Shown here: positions 46,974 to 56,831 of the stretch, piece by piece
Numbering within the stretch: position 1 is the first letter of the stretch
How the letters are laid out: the number at the start of each line of letters is the position of its first letter
NCBI RefSeq assembly: GCF_018141445.1
Contig: NZ_CP058649.1
Coordinates: 3,739,001-3,803,000 of the forward strand
Direction: 5' to 3'
Source of the DNA: Vallitalea pronyensis
GTDB taxonomy: Bacteria > Bacillota > Clostridia > Lachnospirales > Vallitaleaceae
DNA: 64,000 bases
Notes under the pieces: model-generated
What the model was told of the DNA's origin: nothing
Databases searched by the model: none
What the model saw: only the letters and a program-made list of their open reading frames with translations
Position numbers and translations under genes: made by a program

Positions 46974-48377
46974 CTAGCACCCTTTAATAGCTACCATAAG
47001 CCCCTTAACTTTATTTTCTGTTTCTTCATATTCTTTTCTTTCATCTGAATCGGCTACAATACCAGCTCCAGCTTGTAAATAAATGGTGTTATCTTTCATC
47101 ACCATGGTTCTTATGGCAATACACATATCCATATCTTCATCAAAACCAAAATAGCCAATAGCCCCTCCATAGATGCCTCGCTTCTCATCTTCCAATTCAT
47201 CAATAATCTCCATGGCTCTAATTTTAGGAGCTCCTGATAAGGTACCTGCTGGTAAAAAGCTCATTAAAGTTTGGAAAATATCCATATCCTGTCTTTTCTG
47301 ACCTTCCAATAATGTCACAAGATGCATCACATGGGAATACTTATAAACCTCCATAAAAGACTTTATATGAACAGATCCTATCTTGGAGACCTTTCCCATA
47401 TCATTTCTGCCTAAATCCACCAACATGGTATGTTCTGCCTGCTCTTTCTCATCTGCTAATAACTGTGCCGCCAATTTGCTGTCCTCTTCTTCTGTAGCGC
47501 CCCGTCTAATGGTACCAGCTATTGGACAGTTACGAATCGTACCTTGTCGGTGTTCCACCAGCATCTCAGGAGAGCTTCCTGCTATCTGATACGTTTCAAA
47601 GTTGAAATAAAACATGTAGGGAGATGGATTCACCTGTCTCAACTTCCGATAAATATTAAAAGGCTTTTCTTTAAACTTACCACTCCATCGTCTGGATAAA
47701 ACCACCTGAAAAATATCACCTTCATAGATATAGTTTTTGGCTTTTTTAACAGCTTCTTCAAAAGTGGACCTTTTCATATGACTTCGAAAAAAAATATCTT
47801 CTTTTTTCTGCTCTAAGGCCTTATGTCTATATTCCTGATGAAGTAAAAGCTGCATATGCTGGAGTTTTTCCCTTGCAAGTTTTTCACCTTCACTTCCTTC
47901 TTCTTCCAGTACAATCAGATGAATGCGATGTGTTTCATGATCATAAGCAATGATTTCCTTCACAAATAGAAGATGGATATCGGGCACACCAATGGTATCT
48001 TCATTTATATGATCCAGATCTTCATATTGCCGTATCATATCATACCCAACAGAACCAACAGCTCCTCCAACAAAAGGTATAGCCGTTTCATTCATCACTT
48101 CATAGGCCTGAAGATAGTCCTTGACCACCTCCAAAGGATTGCCCTCCTTGGTCAACATTTGTCCATCTTCTTTGGTCACGGTAATTTTTCCGTCAGCATG
48201 CCCTTCAATGATCATATAAGGATTAGTCCCTATAAAAGAATATCTGCCTTTGGGTTGTTCGTTGCTCTCTAATAAAAACCCAATCTTTTCACCTACATAT
48301 TTTTCATATAAAGTAACGGGTGTGTCAATATCGCCAGATATAATATCCATGTAGGGTTTTAATGTTATCTTTTTCAT
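46974..48377 (-). CDS. trpE: Anthranilate synthase component I
   Basis: The 467-residue chorismate-binding enzyme has the LLESNEQPKGRYSFIG inhibitor-binding region, which suggests feedback by tryptophan, and the catalytic PAGTLSGAPKIRAMEI and GAGIVADSD segments. It is the first gene of trpEGDCFBA. Ribosome site AAAGGAGG. Confidence 0.96.
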   Translation of the reverse strand: MKKITLKPYMDIISGDIDTPVTLYEKYVGEKIGFLLESNEQPKGRYSFIGTNPYMIIEGHADGKITVTKEDGQMLTKEGNPLEVVKDYLQAYEVMNETAIPFVGGAVGSVGYDMIRQYEDLDHINEDTIGVPDIHLLFVKEIIAYDHETHRIHLIVLEEEGSEGEKLAREKLQHMQLLLHQEYRHKALEQKKEDIFFRSHMKRSTFEEAVKKAKNYIYEGDIFQVVLSRRWSGKFKEKPFNIYRKLRQVNPSPYMFYFNFETYQIAGSSPEMLVEHRQGTIRNCPIAGTIRRGATEEEDSKLAAQLLADEKEQAEHTMLVDLGRNDMGKVSKIGSVHIKSFMEVYKYSHVMHLVTLLEGQKRQDMDIFQTLMSFLPAGTLSGAPKIRAMEIIDELEDEKRGIYGGAIGYFGFDEDMDMCIAIRTMVMKDNTIYLQAGAGIVADSDERKEYEETENKVKGLMVAIKGC

Positions 48378-48397
48378 TGTAACCTCCTTTTCTAACT

Positions 48398-48436
48398 AAA
48401 AAAAACCACTTCGCCCCTACTTAGGACGAAATGGTC
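48398..48436 (-). terminator. trp leader terminator 2
   Basis: ACCATTTCGTCC pairs with GGGGCGAAGTGGT (with G-U pairs) and is followed on the minus strand by eight T, 21 bases before trpE. Confidence 0.85.
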
Positions 48437-48512
48437 GTTTCGCTATGCCACCTAATTCATGAATGAGTGAGCTTATGGTATCTTACATCTTCTATGAAAA
48501 GATTGTTTAAAC

Positions 48513-48553
48513 TAAAAAAACGGTTCTCTCGTCATTTGAGACGAAAAACCGTT
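48513..48553 (-). terminator. trp leader terminator 1
   Basis: AACGGTTTTTCGTC pairs with GACGAGAGAACCGTT, followed on the minus strand by seven T. Confidence 0.85.
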
Positions 48554-48786
48554 ATACCACTCAATTCTATATACATTCTTTCGGATACGGAAATAAACAT
48601 TCGATATCCTAACTCTATAACGGGAGTTCCCGGCATCAACTACTGAACATACGTTTTTCATCTTGCATCTCATGGAGCCATTCCTATACTTCATCTATAC
48701 CGTACCTCACACCTACCGACGGCTCGCTGTCATAAACTCAGAATAGTACTCTTTCCAATCAAAGAATTTATCAAATATTTTATACA

Positions 48787-48815
48787 ATTATACCATCATA
48801 ACGACATGTTGTAAA
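48787..48815 (-). promoter_or_regulatory. Promoter of the trp operon
   Basis: -35 TTTACA (48810-48815), 17-base spacer, consensus -10 TATAAT (48787-48792) on the minus strand, directly ahead of the T-box leader. Confidence 0.85.
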
Positions 48816-48904
48816 CCACTTTTTTATTTTATTTCTTATCTTTACATGATTTTAACGACAACTTTTATGCCTAACAATGACATATTTTTTTAAATGAATT
48901 CCTC

Positions 48905-50371
48905 TTATGTGTTAAAAAACTTTCGCTTTCTTTCAATCATATCATCAATACGTTCAATATAGTGTTCCACATTTTTCACATTTTCAATACGTTCAATACG
49001 CTTCTCACTTGGAAATACAACTTTGGAAATTGCACCAGCTCCTAAGGCTAAGATTGTTTGTGCTTCTTCCATGATCTCAACGTTGTACACACACATTTTC
49101 CCTTCATTGCTGTAGCCTACATTCTCATAATTTCCAACCATATTTTTCTGACGATACATATAATATGGAAATAGTCCCATATCTTTTGCTTCATCATGAG
49201 CTATTGTAATCATATCTTCAACCATGTCTCCTTGGATAAGCTCATATTGATTCAAAGTCTCTTTAAGCTTAGATGCTCTTTTTACTGCCATGGTATGAAC
49301 CGTCAAACTGTCTGGGTTTAGAGCCTTCACTTGTTTCATGGTATGGATAACATCATGACTATCTTCACCTGGAAGTCCCAGAATAAGATCCATGTTAATG
49401 TTATCAAATCCAGCCTCTCTTGCCATTGAAAAAGCAGTGCGAATGTCTTCAACTGTATGATGTCGGCCTATGACCTTTAACGTTTTATCATGCATGGTCT
49501 GAGGATTTATGGAAATACGTGTGACACCATATGTCTTAAGTACAGCTAGTTTACTGGTACTCATCGTATCAGGCCGACCTGCTTCAACCGTAAATTCCAG
49601 GGTAGCAGGTACATCAAAATATTGATGGATCATGGTCATTAATTGTTCTAATGCTTTTGCATCTAATGCAGTAGGCGTTCCCCCACCTACGTAGATGGTT
49701 TTTACTTGTTTATCCCGTAAAAGCTTACTGCTGACATAAGCCATTTCTTTCTCAAGTGCTCGCAGATAATCCTTTACCCGATGTGCCCATTTGTCGATAG
49801 GATAAGACGTAAAGGAACAATATAAGCACCTTGTAGGGCAAAATGGTATACCAATGTATACATTGATTTCATCTTTTTGATTAGCCTCTAATATAGGCCA
49901 CTCATGTTCTGCTATCTCAAGCATCAGTTCTATTTTTTTCTCAGATATGTGGTAATCATCTCTTAGGTGCTGCATGATTAAGGCACGATCTAACCCGTAT
50001 TGCTGGATAAGCTCAAAGACTATCTTGGTGGGACGAATACCTGTCAAAATACCCCATGGTTGTTCTTGCCCTGTCACATGACTGGCTACCTTGTACAGAA
50101 GCTTTTTCATAAGCATTTTACATGCTTTTTTCCTTCTGATAGGATGATCCGGTAGATGTTGAAGGGCCTCTTTATCCATGGCTGATGTGGCAATAGATTC
50201 CCCATCTTTATAATATGTTACCTTACAGCATTCATCCGTTAAAACAGCTTCTACCGTTACACCATAAGCATCTATATGGTCGACGATTTTATAATCTTCT
50301 CCTGGAAAAAATAGATTCAGCAGCATTTTCATTTCATACGCAAAATCATGACCTATTAATACTAATTTCAT
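48905..50371 (-). CDS. hemZ: HemZ-type radical SAM coproporphyrinogen III dehydrogenase
   Basis: The 488-residue protein has the radical SAM triad CPTRCLYCSF at about residues 172-181, preceded by an N-terminal region of some 165 residues as in Bacillus HemZ. Motifs VGGGTPTAL, SINPQTMHD and NMDLILGLPGE are shared with the HemN family. Family members act in oxygen-independent haem synthesis, though HemN-like proteins can also be haem chaperones. The presence of the CxxxCxxC-x-F pattern favours an active radical enzyme. Confidence 0.88.
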   Translation of the reverse strand: MKLVLIGHDFAYEMKMLLNLFFPGEDYKIVDHIDAYGVTVEAVLTDECCKVTYYKDGESIATSAMDKEALQHLPDHPIRRKKACKMLMKKLLYKVASHVTGQEQPWGILTGIRPTKIVFELIQQYGLDRALIMQHLRDDYHISEKKIELMLEIAEHEWPILEANQKDEINVYIGIPFCPTRCLYCSFTSYPIDKWAHRVKDYLRALEKEMAYVSSKLLRDKQVKTIYVGGGTPTALDAKALEQLMTMIHQYFDVPATLEFTVEAGRPDTMSTSKLAVLKTYGVTRISINPQTMHDKTLKVIGRHHTVEDIRTAFSMAREAGFDNINMDLILGLPGEDSHDVIHTMKQVKALNPDSLTVHTMAVKRASKLKETLNQYELIQGDMVEDMITIAHDEAKDMGLFPYYMYRQKNMVGNYENVGYSNEGKMCVYNVEIMEEAQTILALGAGAISKVVFPSEKRIERIENVKNVEHYIERIDDMIERKRKFFNT

Positions 50372-50419
50372 GAACCCTCTACTCCTATACGTGCTAACGA
50401 TTTCATTGTACAGCTTTCA

Positions 50420-51046
50420 TTATTGCAAAAACATATTGGCTTTTTTTTCATAACCGATGGTAGTGCGCAAACCATGGCCAGAATATACTTGTGTCTCGTC
50501 TGGCAAACAGAGTAGTCTCTCTTTTATGGATTGGATTAGTGTATTGGGATGACCATCGTAAAAATCCGTTCGTCCGATAGCGCTTGGAAACAAAGTATCC
50601 CCACTAAACAATACCTTATACGCTTCATTATAGTAACATATACTCTCTGGTGAATGCCCTGGTACGGTAATACACTCAAACTCAAGATCACCAAATTCAA
50701 CAATATCCCCATCACGAACCCATTCATCGGCCTCAACTGAAATAGCTCTTCCACTAAAACGCATGGACAAATTCAGCTCTGGATTTTTCATAAGCTCTCC
50801 TTCATCTTTGCTGGAAAAAACAGGTACCCCATATTGTTCTCTTAAAACATCTATTGCCTGAATATGATCATAATGCCCATGAGTTACTAACATGCCCATA
50901 AGTTTCAATTGTTCCTGTTCAATAAATTGACTGATCTTATCCGGTTCAGCTGCTGGATCGATCACCACTGCCTCATTGGTTTGTTCATTATACACCACGT
51001 ATACATTGGTTCCTAGCTCCCCTAGTAACATTGTTTTAACTCTCAT
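50420..51046 (-). CDS. Metallo-beta-lactamase-fold hydrolase (glyoxalase II-like)
   Basis: About 208 residues with the metal motif THGHYDHIQ and later GHSPES, FSGDTLFP and YSGHG. The layout is that of small YcbL/GloB-like hydrolases in Bacillota. Such proteins cleave thioesters, but the substrate is not set by sequence. I start at 51046 behind AGAGGAGG; the longer frame to 51091 lacks a ribosome site. It lies in a dtd-relA-hemZ string often seen in Clostridia. Confidence 0.85.
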   Translation of the reverse strand: MRVKTMLLGELGTNVYVVYNEQTNEAVVIDPAAEPDKISQFIEQEQLKLMGMLVTHGHYDHIQAIDVLREQYGVPVFSSKDEGELMKNPELNLSMRFSGRAISVEADEWVRDGDIVEFGDLEFECITVPGHSPESICYYNEAYKVLFSGDTLFPSAIGRTDFYDGHPNTLIQSIKERLLCLPDETQVYSGHGLRTTIGYEKKANMFLQ

Positions 51047-51124
51047 GATAAGCCTCCTCTTACAAAAAGATAGTAACGAGCGATCTCCCATATCCCTCTT
51101 ACTATCTGCTTACGCCTTTCCCTA

Positions 51125-51574
51125 TTAAAATGCTTTTTCACTATCAATAAGCAGTGTGACTGGACCATCATTTAATAGTGTCACTTTCATATCTGCCTGA
51201 AAGATTCCTTGCTGTATTTTGGGGTATTTATCTTTAGCTATCGCCATAAATGATTGGAATATCTGTCTGGCTGTATCAGGTTTTGCAGCCCCTGAATAAC
51301 TGGGTCGACGACCTTTTCTGCAATCGCCATATAATGTAAAATTGGGTACAAAGAGTATCTCACCCTGCACATCTTTTACGGATAAATTCATTTTATCTGC
51401 CTCATCTTCAAATATGCGAAGGTTAACGATTTTATCTAGCATGTAGGCATAAACCTTTGAATCGTCATCCTCTAAAAACCCCACTAATACCATCATACCA
51501 TGTCCAATTTCAGCTACGCTTTTGCCCTCGACTTCAACTGAAGCATGTTTTACTCTTTGTACAACAGCTCGCAT
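51125..51574 (-). CDS. dtd: D-aminoacyl-tRNA deacylase
   Basis: The 149-residue protein removes D-amino acids, and glycine from mischarged tRNA-Ala. The C-terminal NDGPVTLLI carries the Gly-cisPro motif. The usual SQxTL block reads PNFTLYGDCRKGRRPSY: the Ser-Gln pair is Pro-Asn while the key Thr remains. That variant is worth noting but does not change the family. Lies just downstream of relA, as in many Bacillota. Confidence 0.93.
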   Translation of the reverse strand: MRAVVQRVKHASVEVEGKSVAEIGHGMMVLVGFLEDDDSKVYAYMLDKIVNLRIFEDEADKMNLSVKDVQGEILFVPNFTLYGDCRKGRRPSYSGAAKPDTARQIFQSFMAIAKDKYPKIQQGIFQADMKVTLLNDGPVTLLIDSEKAF

Positions 51575-51641
51575 TTTACTAAACCTCTCTCATCCCTGTT
51601 TCTCTGTCTTTAATACTGTTTACCTATATACATCATCAAGT

Positions 51642-53861
51642 CTAATTATTGGCTCGAATGATTTCTTCTACACCTTGTATAGCTCTTAGTTTCTTGGTTA
51701 ATTTATTTAATTGGCTAACACCATTAATCTCCATGGTTACATTAAAAATGGATTTGTCACCTTTTATAGACCTGGCATTTAAAGATTTAACAGGTATTTT
51801 TTCTTCTGTTAAGACTTTGGACACATCCACCAATAAACCAACTTTATTGGAACCAATGATCTGAATTTCTACTTGGTACAATCGACTGGTTTGTTTTTCA
51901 CCTAAACTCTGCCACTCTGCTTCAATAAGACGATGACGCTCTATTTCAGATAAGTTAATAACATTGGTACAATCCGTTCGATGAATGGATACACCTCGTC
52001 CCCGTGTAATAAAGCCTACAATTTCATCCCCTGGTACAGGATTACAACATTTAGAAAATCGTACAGCTAAGTCTTCAACACCTTTTACCATGATACCGCT
52101 TTTGGACTGTTTTTTAGCAGGTTCTAACGTAGGATCTACAACCTCTTTGATAATATCATCCGTTGGTTTTTCCAGGCTCTTTTCATGCTTCTTCTTATAC
52201 TCTTCATATAAGCGATTCACAACCTGACCTTCTTTTAACCCACCATGGCCAACAGCAGCACATACTGCATCCCAGTCCTTAAACCCATATTTTCTTTGAA
52301 CAATCTGGGTAAGTTCTGGTTTTGTAATATCACTTAACACAATGCCTTTATTCTTCGTGTATTTTTCAATCAATTCTTTTCCACGAAGAATATTTTCTTC
52401 TTTGAACTCTTTTCTAAACCATTGATTAATCTTACTTCTGGCTTGGGAACTCTTAATAATGCTTAACCAATCCCGACTTGGTCCACGGGAATTCTGGGAA
52501 GTCACAATCTCAATACGGTCACCATTTTTTATTTTATAATCAAAGGTGACAATCTTACCATTAACACGGGCACCAACCATTTTGTTCCCTACTGCACTAT
52601 GAATATGATACGCAAAATCTATGGGTGTCGACCCGGCTGGTAAATTAATCACATCGCCTGAAGGGGTAAAAGCATACACTTGATCAGCAAACACATCTAA
52701 GTCTGACTTAAGAATATCCAAAAACTCCTTGTTATCGGACATATCCCGCTGCCATTCAAGAATCTGTCTTAACCAATTCAGTTTTTGTTCTTCTCGCTGC
52801 TTAATGTTTCCTGTGGTTTTACCTTCTTTGTACTTCCAATGTGCAGCAATCCCGTATTCAGCAGTTCGGTGCATCTCGGCTGTTCGTATCTGCATCTCAA
52901 AAGGCTCACCTTCTGGACCGATAACCGTGGTGTGTAAGGATTGATACATGTTGGGTTTAGGCATGGCAATATAATCCTTGAATCTGCCTGGTATGGGCTT
53001 ATACATTTCATGGATAATACCTAAGACACCGTAACAGTCTTTAACGGATTCAACGATGGCTCTCACCGCAAATAAATCAAAGATTTGATCGATTGTTTTC
53101 TGCTGCCCTATCATTTTTTTGTAGATACTAAAGAAGTGTTTGGGTCGTCCCTCAACTTCGGCTTTTATATCTATTTTTTCAATCTCCACATTAATGTCAT
53201 TGACAATTTCATCAACAAACTGAATACGATCCCCACGTTTTCTCGCAATCTTCTCAACCAAATCATAATAAGCATCTGGGTGCAGGTATCTAAAAGATAA
53301 ATCTTCTAATTCAATTTTGAATTTAGATATCCCAAGCCGATGGGCTAATGGTGCGTAGATATCTAACGTTTCTTTGGCAGTTTTTCGCTGCTTATGTTCG
53401 GGTTTATACTTTAATGTACGCATGTTATGCAATCTGTCAGCTAATTTAATAAGAATAACACGAATATCTTTGGACATGGCTAAAAACATTTTTCGATAGT
53501 TCTCAGCCTGTATTTCTTCCTTATCTGTTGAATAAGGGATTTTTTCTAATTTGGTAACGCCATCAACAAGCAGGGCTACCTCTTTGCTAAATTCCTCTGT
53601 AATGTATTCTATGGTATACGCTGTATCTTCCACTACATCGTGAAGGATACCAGCAATAATAGACTCTTTATCTAACTCCAATTCAGCCAAAAGTTGAGCT
53701 ACAGCTAATGGATGAATGATATAAGGCTCACCTGATTTTCTTAACTGATTCTCATGAGCCGATCGAGCTAGTTTATAAGCCTTCTCAATCATCGAAAAAT
53801 CTTCCGATGGATGATATTTTTTTATTGCTTTTATTAATTCCATATACATATTATCAGGCAT
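51642..53861 (-). CDS. relA: Bifunctional (p)ppGpp synthetase/hydrolase
   Basis: The 739-residue protein has the full Rel layout: an HD hydrolase domain (AGILHDVVEDT at about residue 70), a synthetase domain (FKDYIAMPKPNMYQSLHT), TGS (VFAFTPSGDV-like segment at about 390-450), a conserved-cysteine region (FSKCCNPVPGDEIVGF) and a C-terminal ACT domain. It makes and breaks the stringent-response alarmone. The HD motif is intact, so hydrolase activity is expected. Confidence 0.96.
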   Translation of the reverse strand: MPDNMYMELIKAIKKYHPSEDFSMIEKAYKLARSAHENQLRKSGEPYIIHPLAVAQLLAELELDKESIIAGILHDVVEDTAYTIEYITEEFSKEVALLVDGVTKLEKIPYSTDKEEIQAENYRKMFLAMSKDIRVILIKLADRLHNMRTLKYKPEHKQRKTAKETLDIYAPLAHRLGISKFKIELEDLSFRYLHPDAYYDLVEKIARKRGDRIQFVDEIVNDINVEIEKIDIKAEVEGRPKHFFSIYKKMIGQQKTIDQIFDLFAVRAIVESVKDCYGVLGIIHEMYKPIPGRFKDYIAMPKPNMYQSLHTTVIGPEGEPFEMQIRTAEMHRTAEYGIAAHWKYKEGKTTGNIKQREEQKLNWLRQILEWQRDMSDNKEFLDILKSDLDVFADQVYAFTPSGDVINLPAGSTPIDFAYHIHSAVGNKMVGARVNGKIVTFDYKIKNGDRIEIVTSQNSRGPSRDWLSIIKSSQARSKINQWFRKEFKEENILRGKELIEKYTKNKGIVLSDITKPELTQIVQRKYGFKDWDAVCAAVGHGGLKEGQVVNRLYEEYKKKHEKSLEKPTDDIIKEVVDPTLEPAKKQSKSGIMVKGVEDLAVRFSKCCNPVPGDEIVGFITRGRGVSIHRTDCTNVINLSEIERHRLIEAEWQSLGEKQTSRLYQVEIQIIGSNKVGLLVDVSKVLTEEKIPVKSLNARSIKGDKSIFNVTMEINGVSQLNKLTKKLRAIQGVEEIIRANN

Positions 53862-54351
53862 TCTATCACCGCTTTATCTCACATTTTTGTAAAGGATATG
53901 CATGCATGGTACGCTTATTATATATCTCGATTCAAGTGTAACTCATATATATCTATCTATTATAGTTTTTTTTGTTACAAAATGCAAGATTTATTGCGTA
54001 ATTGACCATGGACATCCTATAACAACAGCGCTAAAACATGACATGTGACTATTTCTTTATAAAATGCTCTTGATACTAGGAACAGCGTTCTATTTAGGTA
54101 TTTCATATTAATATCACGAGCATTACTGACGATATATTTCTTGTGATAACACTTTCTTCAGTTTTTTAACTTAATCTTGCAATATAGTTGTTTTATTTGT
54201 GATTTACATTCTTGACATCTGTTTTCTACTAGAAATAGGTACAACATTACGTTTTTTAGAAAGTATACCACAATTTACTTGATTTATCTCGAATAGATAT
54301 ATATAGTACTTTATTTCGACAACAAAATATACAAGCGAAAGGAAATCTACC
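53862..54351. other. Divergent intergenic region, 490 bases
   Basis: AT-rich region between relA (minus) and the SLH-peptidase gene (plus). A TTGACA at about 54213 on the plus strand has no good -10 partner at the usual distance. No small gene or RNA recognised. Confidence 0.4.
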
Positions 54352-55872
54352 ATGAAGAAAAGCATCCTTTTATCTGCGTTACTTTTATTGGTGATGGGTG
54401 TAACAAATACTTCTGTAACCTATGCAACCCAAACGTACCAACCAAGCTCCTGGTCTTCCCAAAGCATCGATATTACTGCAAAAGCAGGATTAATACCAGA
54501 TGACTTCAGCACCCAGCCCTTTACCAATCGTATTACACGAAGAGATTTTTGCGATTTACTGATCAATACATGCCGAATCTATGGTATAACATTACCTGAA
54601 CTACCTGCTTCTCATCCATTTAAAGATACTACGGATGAAGCTGTAGAATATGCCTACATGCTGGGTCTTATTCAAGGTACTGGAGAAGGTATGTTTAGTC
54701 CTGATATGCCCCTAACGCGGGAAATGGCAGCTGTCATGGTGTCCAAGATACTGATACTGTTTCAATCCTCTTCTGATGAAGACATGAAGAACAAGGTACA
54801 TACAACCGCAACAGGAACGCTGACTTATACACTGCCTATGGGTGATGAGGAATCCGCCAATCTTCTTAATCGTTATGCTGTGGACTATTCCTTGGTATCC
54901 ACCTGGGCAAAGGTTTATATGGCGGATGTTTATACACTGGGAATTCTTTTAGGCACCGGTGAAGGAAAACTGGACCCTAAGAGTAACCTGACACGTGAAC
55001 AAGCTGTCATGTTGTCACTTAAAGTATTAACATACTGTGACGAATCACCCATTCGAGCTATAGGTGTTGACACTTGCATCTTACCTGGACCAACAGGAAT
55101 CTATATTTCCCCTTCCTATCAAGCAGATAATGTGATGCTGCGCTGGAATGCTATTCCTTCTGCCACAGCATATGATGTGACCATCAGTCAAAATGGTGTG
55201 ACATCTTATATGGATAGAATCCATAACCATTACCTTGATTTACGCAATGGGTCACTGGATAACTACCTTATAAACAGTAAACAATTTATTCATGCCGATA
55301 TACAAGTTACACCGGTTAATAAAAATGGTGAGGCTTCTATTTATTCTCTCCAACAGACATTTAACATTTTCCCAAAAGTAAGCATTAATGAGATGATTAC
55401 CGGTGACCCTAATAAAAATCAGTTTAAGGATATACATGAAGCCAATGCAAATATGACAACCATCACCGTCAAAGTGTGGCAGTTAACATCATCTGGAACA
55501 AAGAAAACAGCCCAAATTAACCTTAAAGTCAATAAAAATCTTGCTCATACCATAGAAAAAATCTTTGAAGATATCTATAATGGGGATGAAAAGTTCCCTA
55601 TTAAAAGCGCCTCATGTTATGACTATAGAAACGGCAGATCACAACATTCCAATGGTACAGCTATTGACATTAATCCACAGGAAAATTATTTCATAGCATT
55701 AAATGGCGTCATTAAAGCTGGAACCTTATGGCAGCCTGGTGTTAACCCCTATTCCATTATACCCGATGGAGATGTTGTACAAGCCTTTAACCGTTATGGC
55801 TGGCACTGGAGTCCAGACAGGCATTGGTCCAGTGGTGCGGATTATATGCACTTCAGTCTTAATGGAAATTGA
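54352..55872 (+). CDS. Surface-anchored M15-family D-Ala-D-Ala carboxypeptidase-like protein with SLH repeats
   Basis: The 506-residue precursor has a signal peptide (residues 1-25), three S-layer-homology repeats (about 35-80, 85-130, 175-225; TREMAAVMV and TREQAVMLS are typical), a fibronectin-III-like domain (about 245-330), and a C-terminal M15 peptidase domain. The zinc ligands are His432 and Asp439 in QHSNGTAIDIN and His500 in DYMHFS, with Asp497 as candidate catalytic acid, as in the DxxH form of Ply500-type enzymes. It should sit in the cell wall and trim stem peptides. Ribosome site GAAAGGAA. Confidence 0.85.
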   Translation: MKKSILLSALLLLVMGVTNTSVTYATQTYQPSSWSSQSIDITAKAGLIPDDFSTQPFTNRITRRDFCDLLINTCRIYGITLPELPASHPFKDTTDEAVEYAYMLGLIQGTGEGMFSPDMPLTREMAAVMVSKILILFQSSSDEDMKNKVHTTATGTLTYTLPMGDEESANLLNRYAVDYSLVSTWAKVYMADVYTLGILLGTGEGKLDPKSNLTREQAVMLSLKVLTYCDESPIRAIGVDTCILPGPTGIYISPSYQADNVMLRWNAIPSATAYDVTISQNGVTSYMDRIHNHYLDLRNGSLDNYLINSKQFIHADIQVTPVNKNGEASIYSLQQTFNIFPKVSINEMITGDPNKNQFKDIHEANANMTTITVKVWQLTSSGTKKTAQINLKVNKNLAHTIEKIFEDIYNGDEKFPIKSASCYDYRNGRSQHSNGTAIDINPQENYFIALNGVIKAGTLWQPGVNPYSIIPDGDVVQAFNRYGWHWSPDRHWSSGADYMHFSLNGN

Positions 55873-55896
55873 TATCTGCTTATAAAGCATAACAAT

Positions 55897-55948
55897 AAAA
55901 AAACACCCTTTATGCTATATATAATATATTGCATAAGGGGTGTTTTTT
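55897..55948. terminator. Bidirectional terminator
   Basis: AAAACACCC...GCATAAGGGGTGTTTTTT forms a 15-bp stem with one G-T pair and has A-run and T-run flanks, serving the SLH-peptidase gene on the plus strand and possibly the metallo-hydrolase gene on the minus strand. Confidence 0.88.
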
Positions 55949-56025
55949 AGACATCATATGGTGTAAAGTATATGTAAACATTCTATAAGGCTGTATAAAG
56001 GCGCTGACTTATTAACAGCAATCAA

Positions 56026-56739
56026 CTAAATCCTTGTAACCTTTGTCATATCAAATGGCAGACCATGTCCTGGATACACCTTGGTAATGTTCATTTTTAT
56101 CATGTCTATTATACTTTTATCTAAGGCATCAAAATCCTGAGCATTGGGAGCTCTAGCTGGTTTTTTCATGTTGGCAAGCGTATCGCCTGCGATTAATGCT
56201 CCTTCACTGGTTATGATGCCAATGGATCCTTTTGTATGTCCTGGCATGTGCACAATCCTTGCTTCAAAACCGTACTCTGTTAAGGTATCCCCATGGTTAA
56301 GGTATATATCCGGTTCAAATGATTCAAAATCATCTAAGGTTTTGGTAGAGATTTTAATGATTAATCTTTTTAAAAGTTTAAACATGAGCTTTAAGACCAT
56401 GGATCTATAGCGAAAACTTTGCAATACTTTCTGCAAAGTTGGGTTCACTACAAGTTCAAGATCATCACGATGCATAGCTATGGGCGTTTGATATTCTTTT
56501 TTAAGGTATGCAGCATTAGCAACATGATCATTATCACCATGGGTTAAAACGATAAGCTTTAAATTTTCAGGTGTACACCCTTGTTTTTTCAACGCATCCT
56601 CTAACACATCTCTTCTATTTGTAAATTTTTTATCAATGACCATATGACCGCCCGTATCGAATAATATTAAGTGATCACCCTGCTTTCCTAGATAACAATT
56701 CACACCGCCTAAGTCAATCCTTATAATTGATTGCTTCAT
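56026..56739 (-). CDS. Metallo-beta-lactamase-fold hydrolase
   Basis: The 237-residue protein has the metal motif LTHGDNDHVAN, then MPGHTKGSIG, AGDTLA and VYPGHG, the glyoxalase II/YcbL-like series. The first motif histidine pair reads HGDNDH rather than HxHxDH, so one ligand differs from the classical binuclear site. It lies about 90 bases beyond a TetR-type gene in the same direction and may be its target. Confidence 0.83.
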   Translation of the reverse strand: MKQSIIRIDLGGVNCYLGKQGDHLILFDTGGHMVIDKKFTNRRDVLEDALKKQGCTPENLKLIVLTHGDNDHVANAAYLKKEYQTPIAMHRDDLELVVNPTLQKVLQSFRYRSMVLKLMFKLLKRLIIKISTKTLDDFESFEPDIYLNHGDTLTEYGFEARIVHMPGHTKGSIGIITSEGALIAGDTLANMKKPARAPNAQDFDALDKSIIDMIKMNITKVYPGHGLPFDMTKVTRI

Positions 56740-56831
56740 GTACGCATACCTCCCAGTAAATTATTGTGTAACGGATTTGACTTTATTATCCCATATCCAT
56801 TCAATCCGTTATCCCATCAAATTGATTTAAC

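Larger units (their letters stand above)
48398..48780 (-). ncRNA. T-box riboswitch of the trp operon, Trp specifier, tandem antiterminators
   Basis: Stem I shows 5' AGAGTA, the AGCGAGC element and the 3' line GGAATGGCTCCATGAG, placing the specifier at TGG (48678-48680), the Trp codon. The T-box AGTGGTATAACGG (48549-48561 reversed) is followed by terminator 1 (48513-48553). A second T-box-like sequence, GGTGGCATAGCG (48441-48452 reversed), precedes terminator 2 (48398-48436). There is no room for a second Stem I, so one specifier seems to serve two antiterminator modules in series. Boundaries approximate. Confidence 0.9.
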
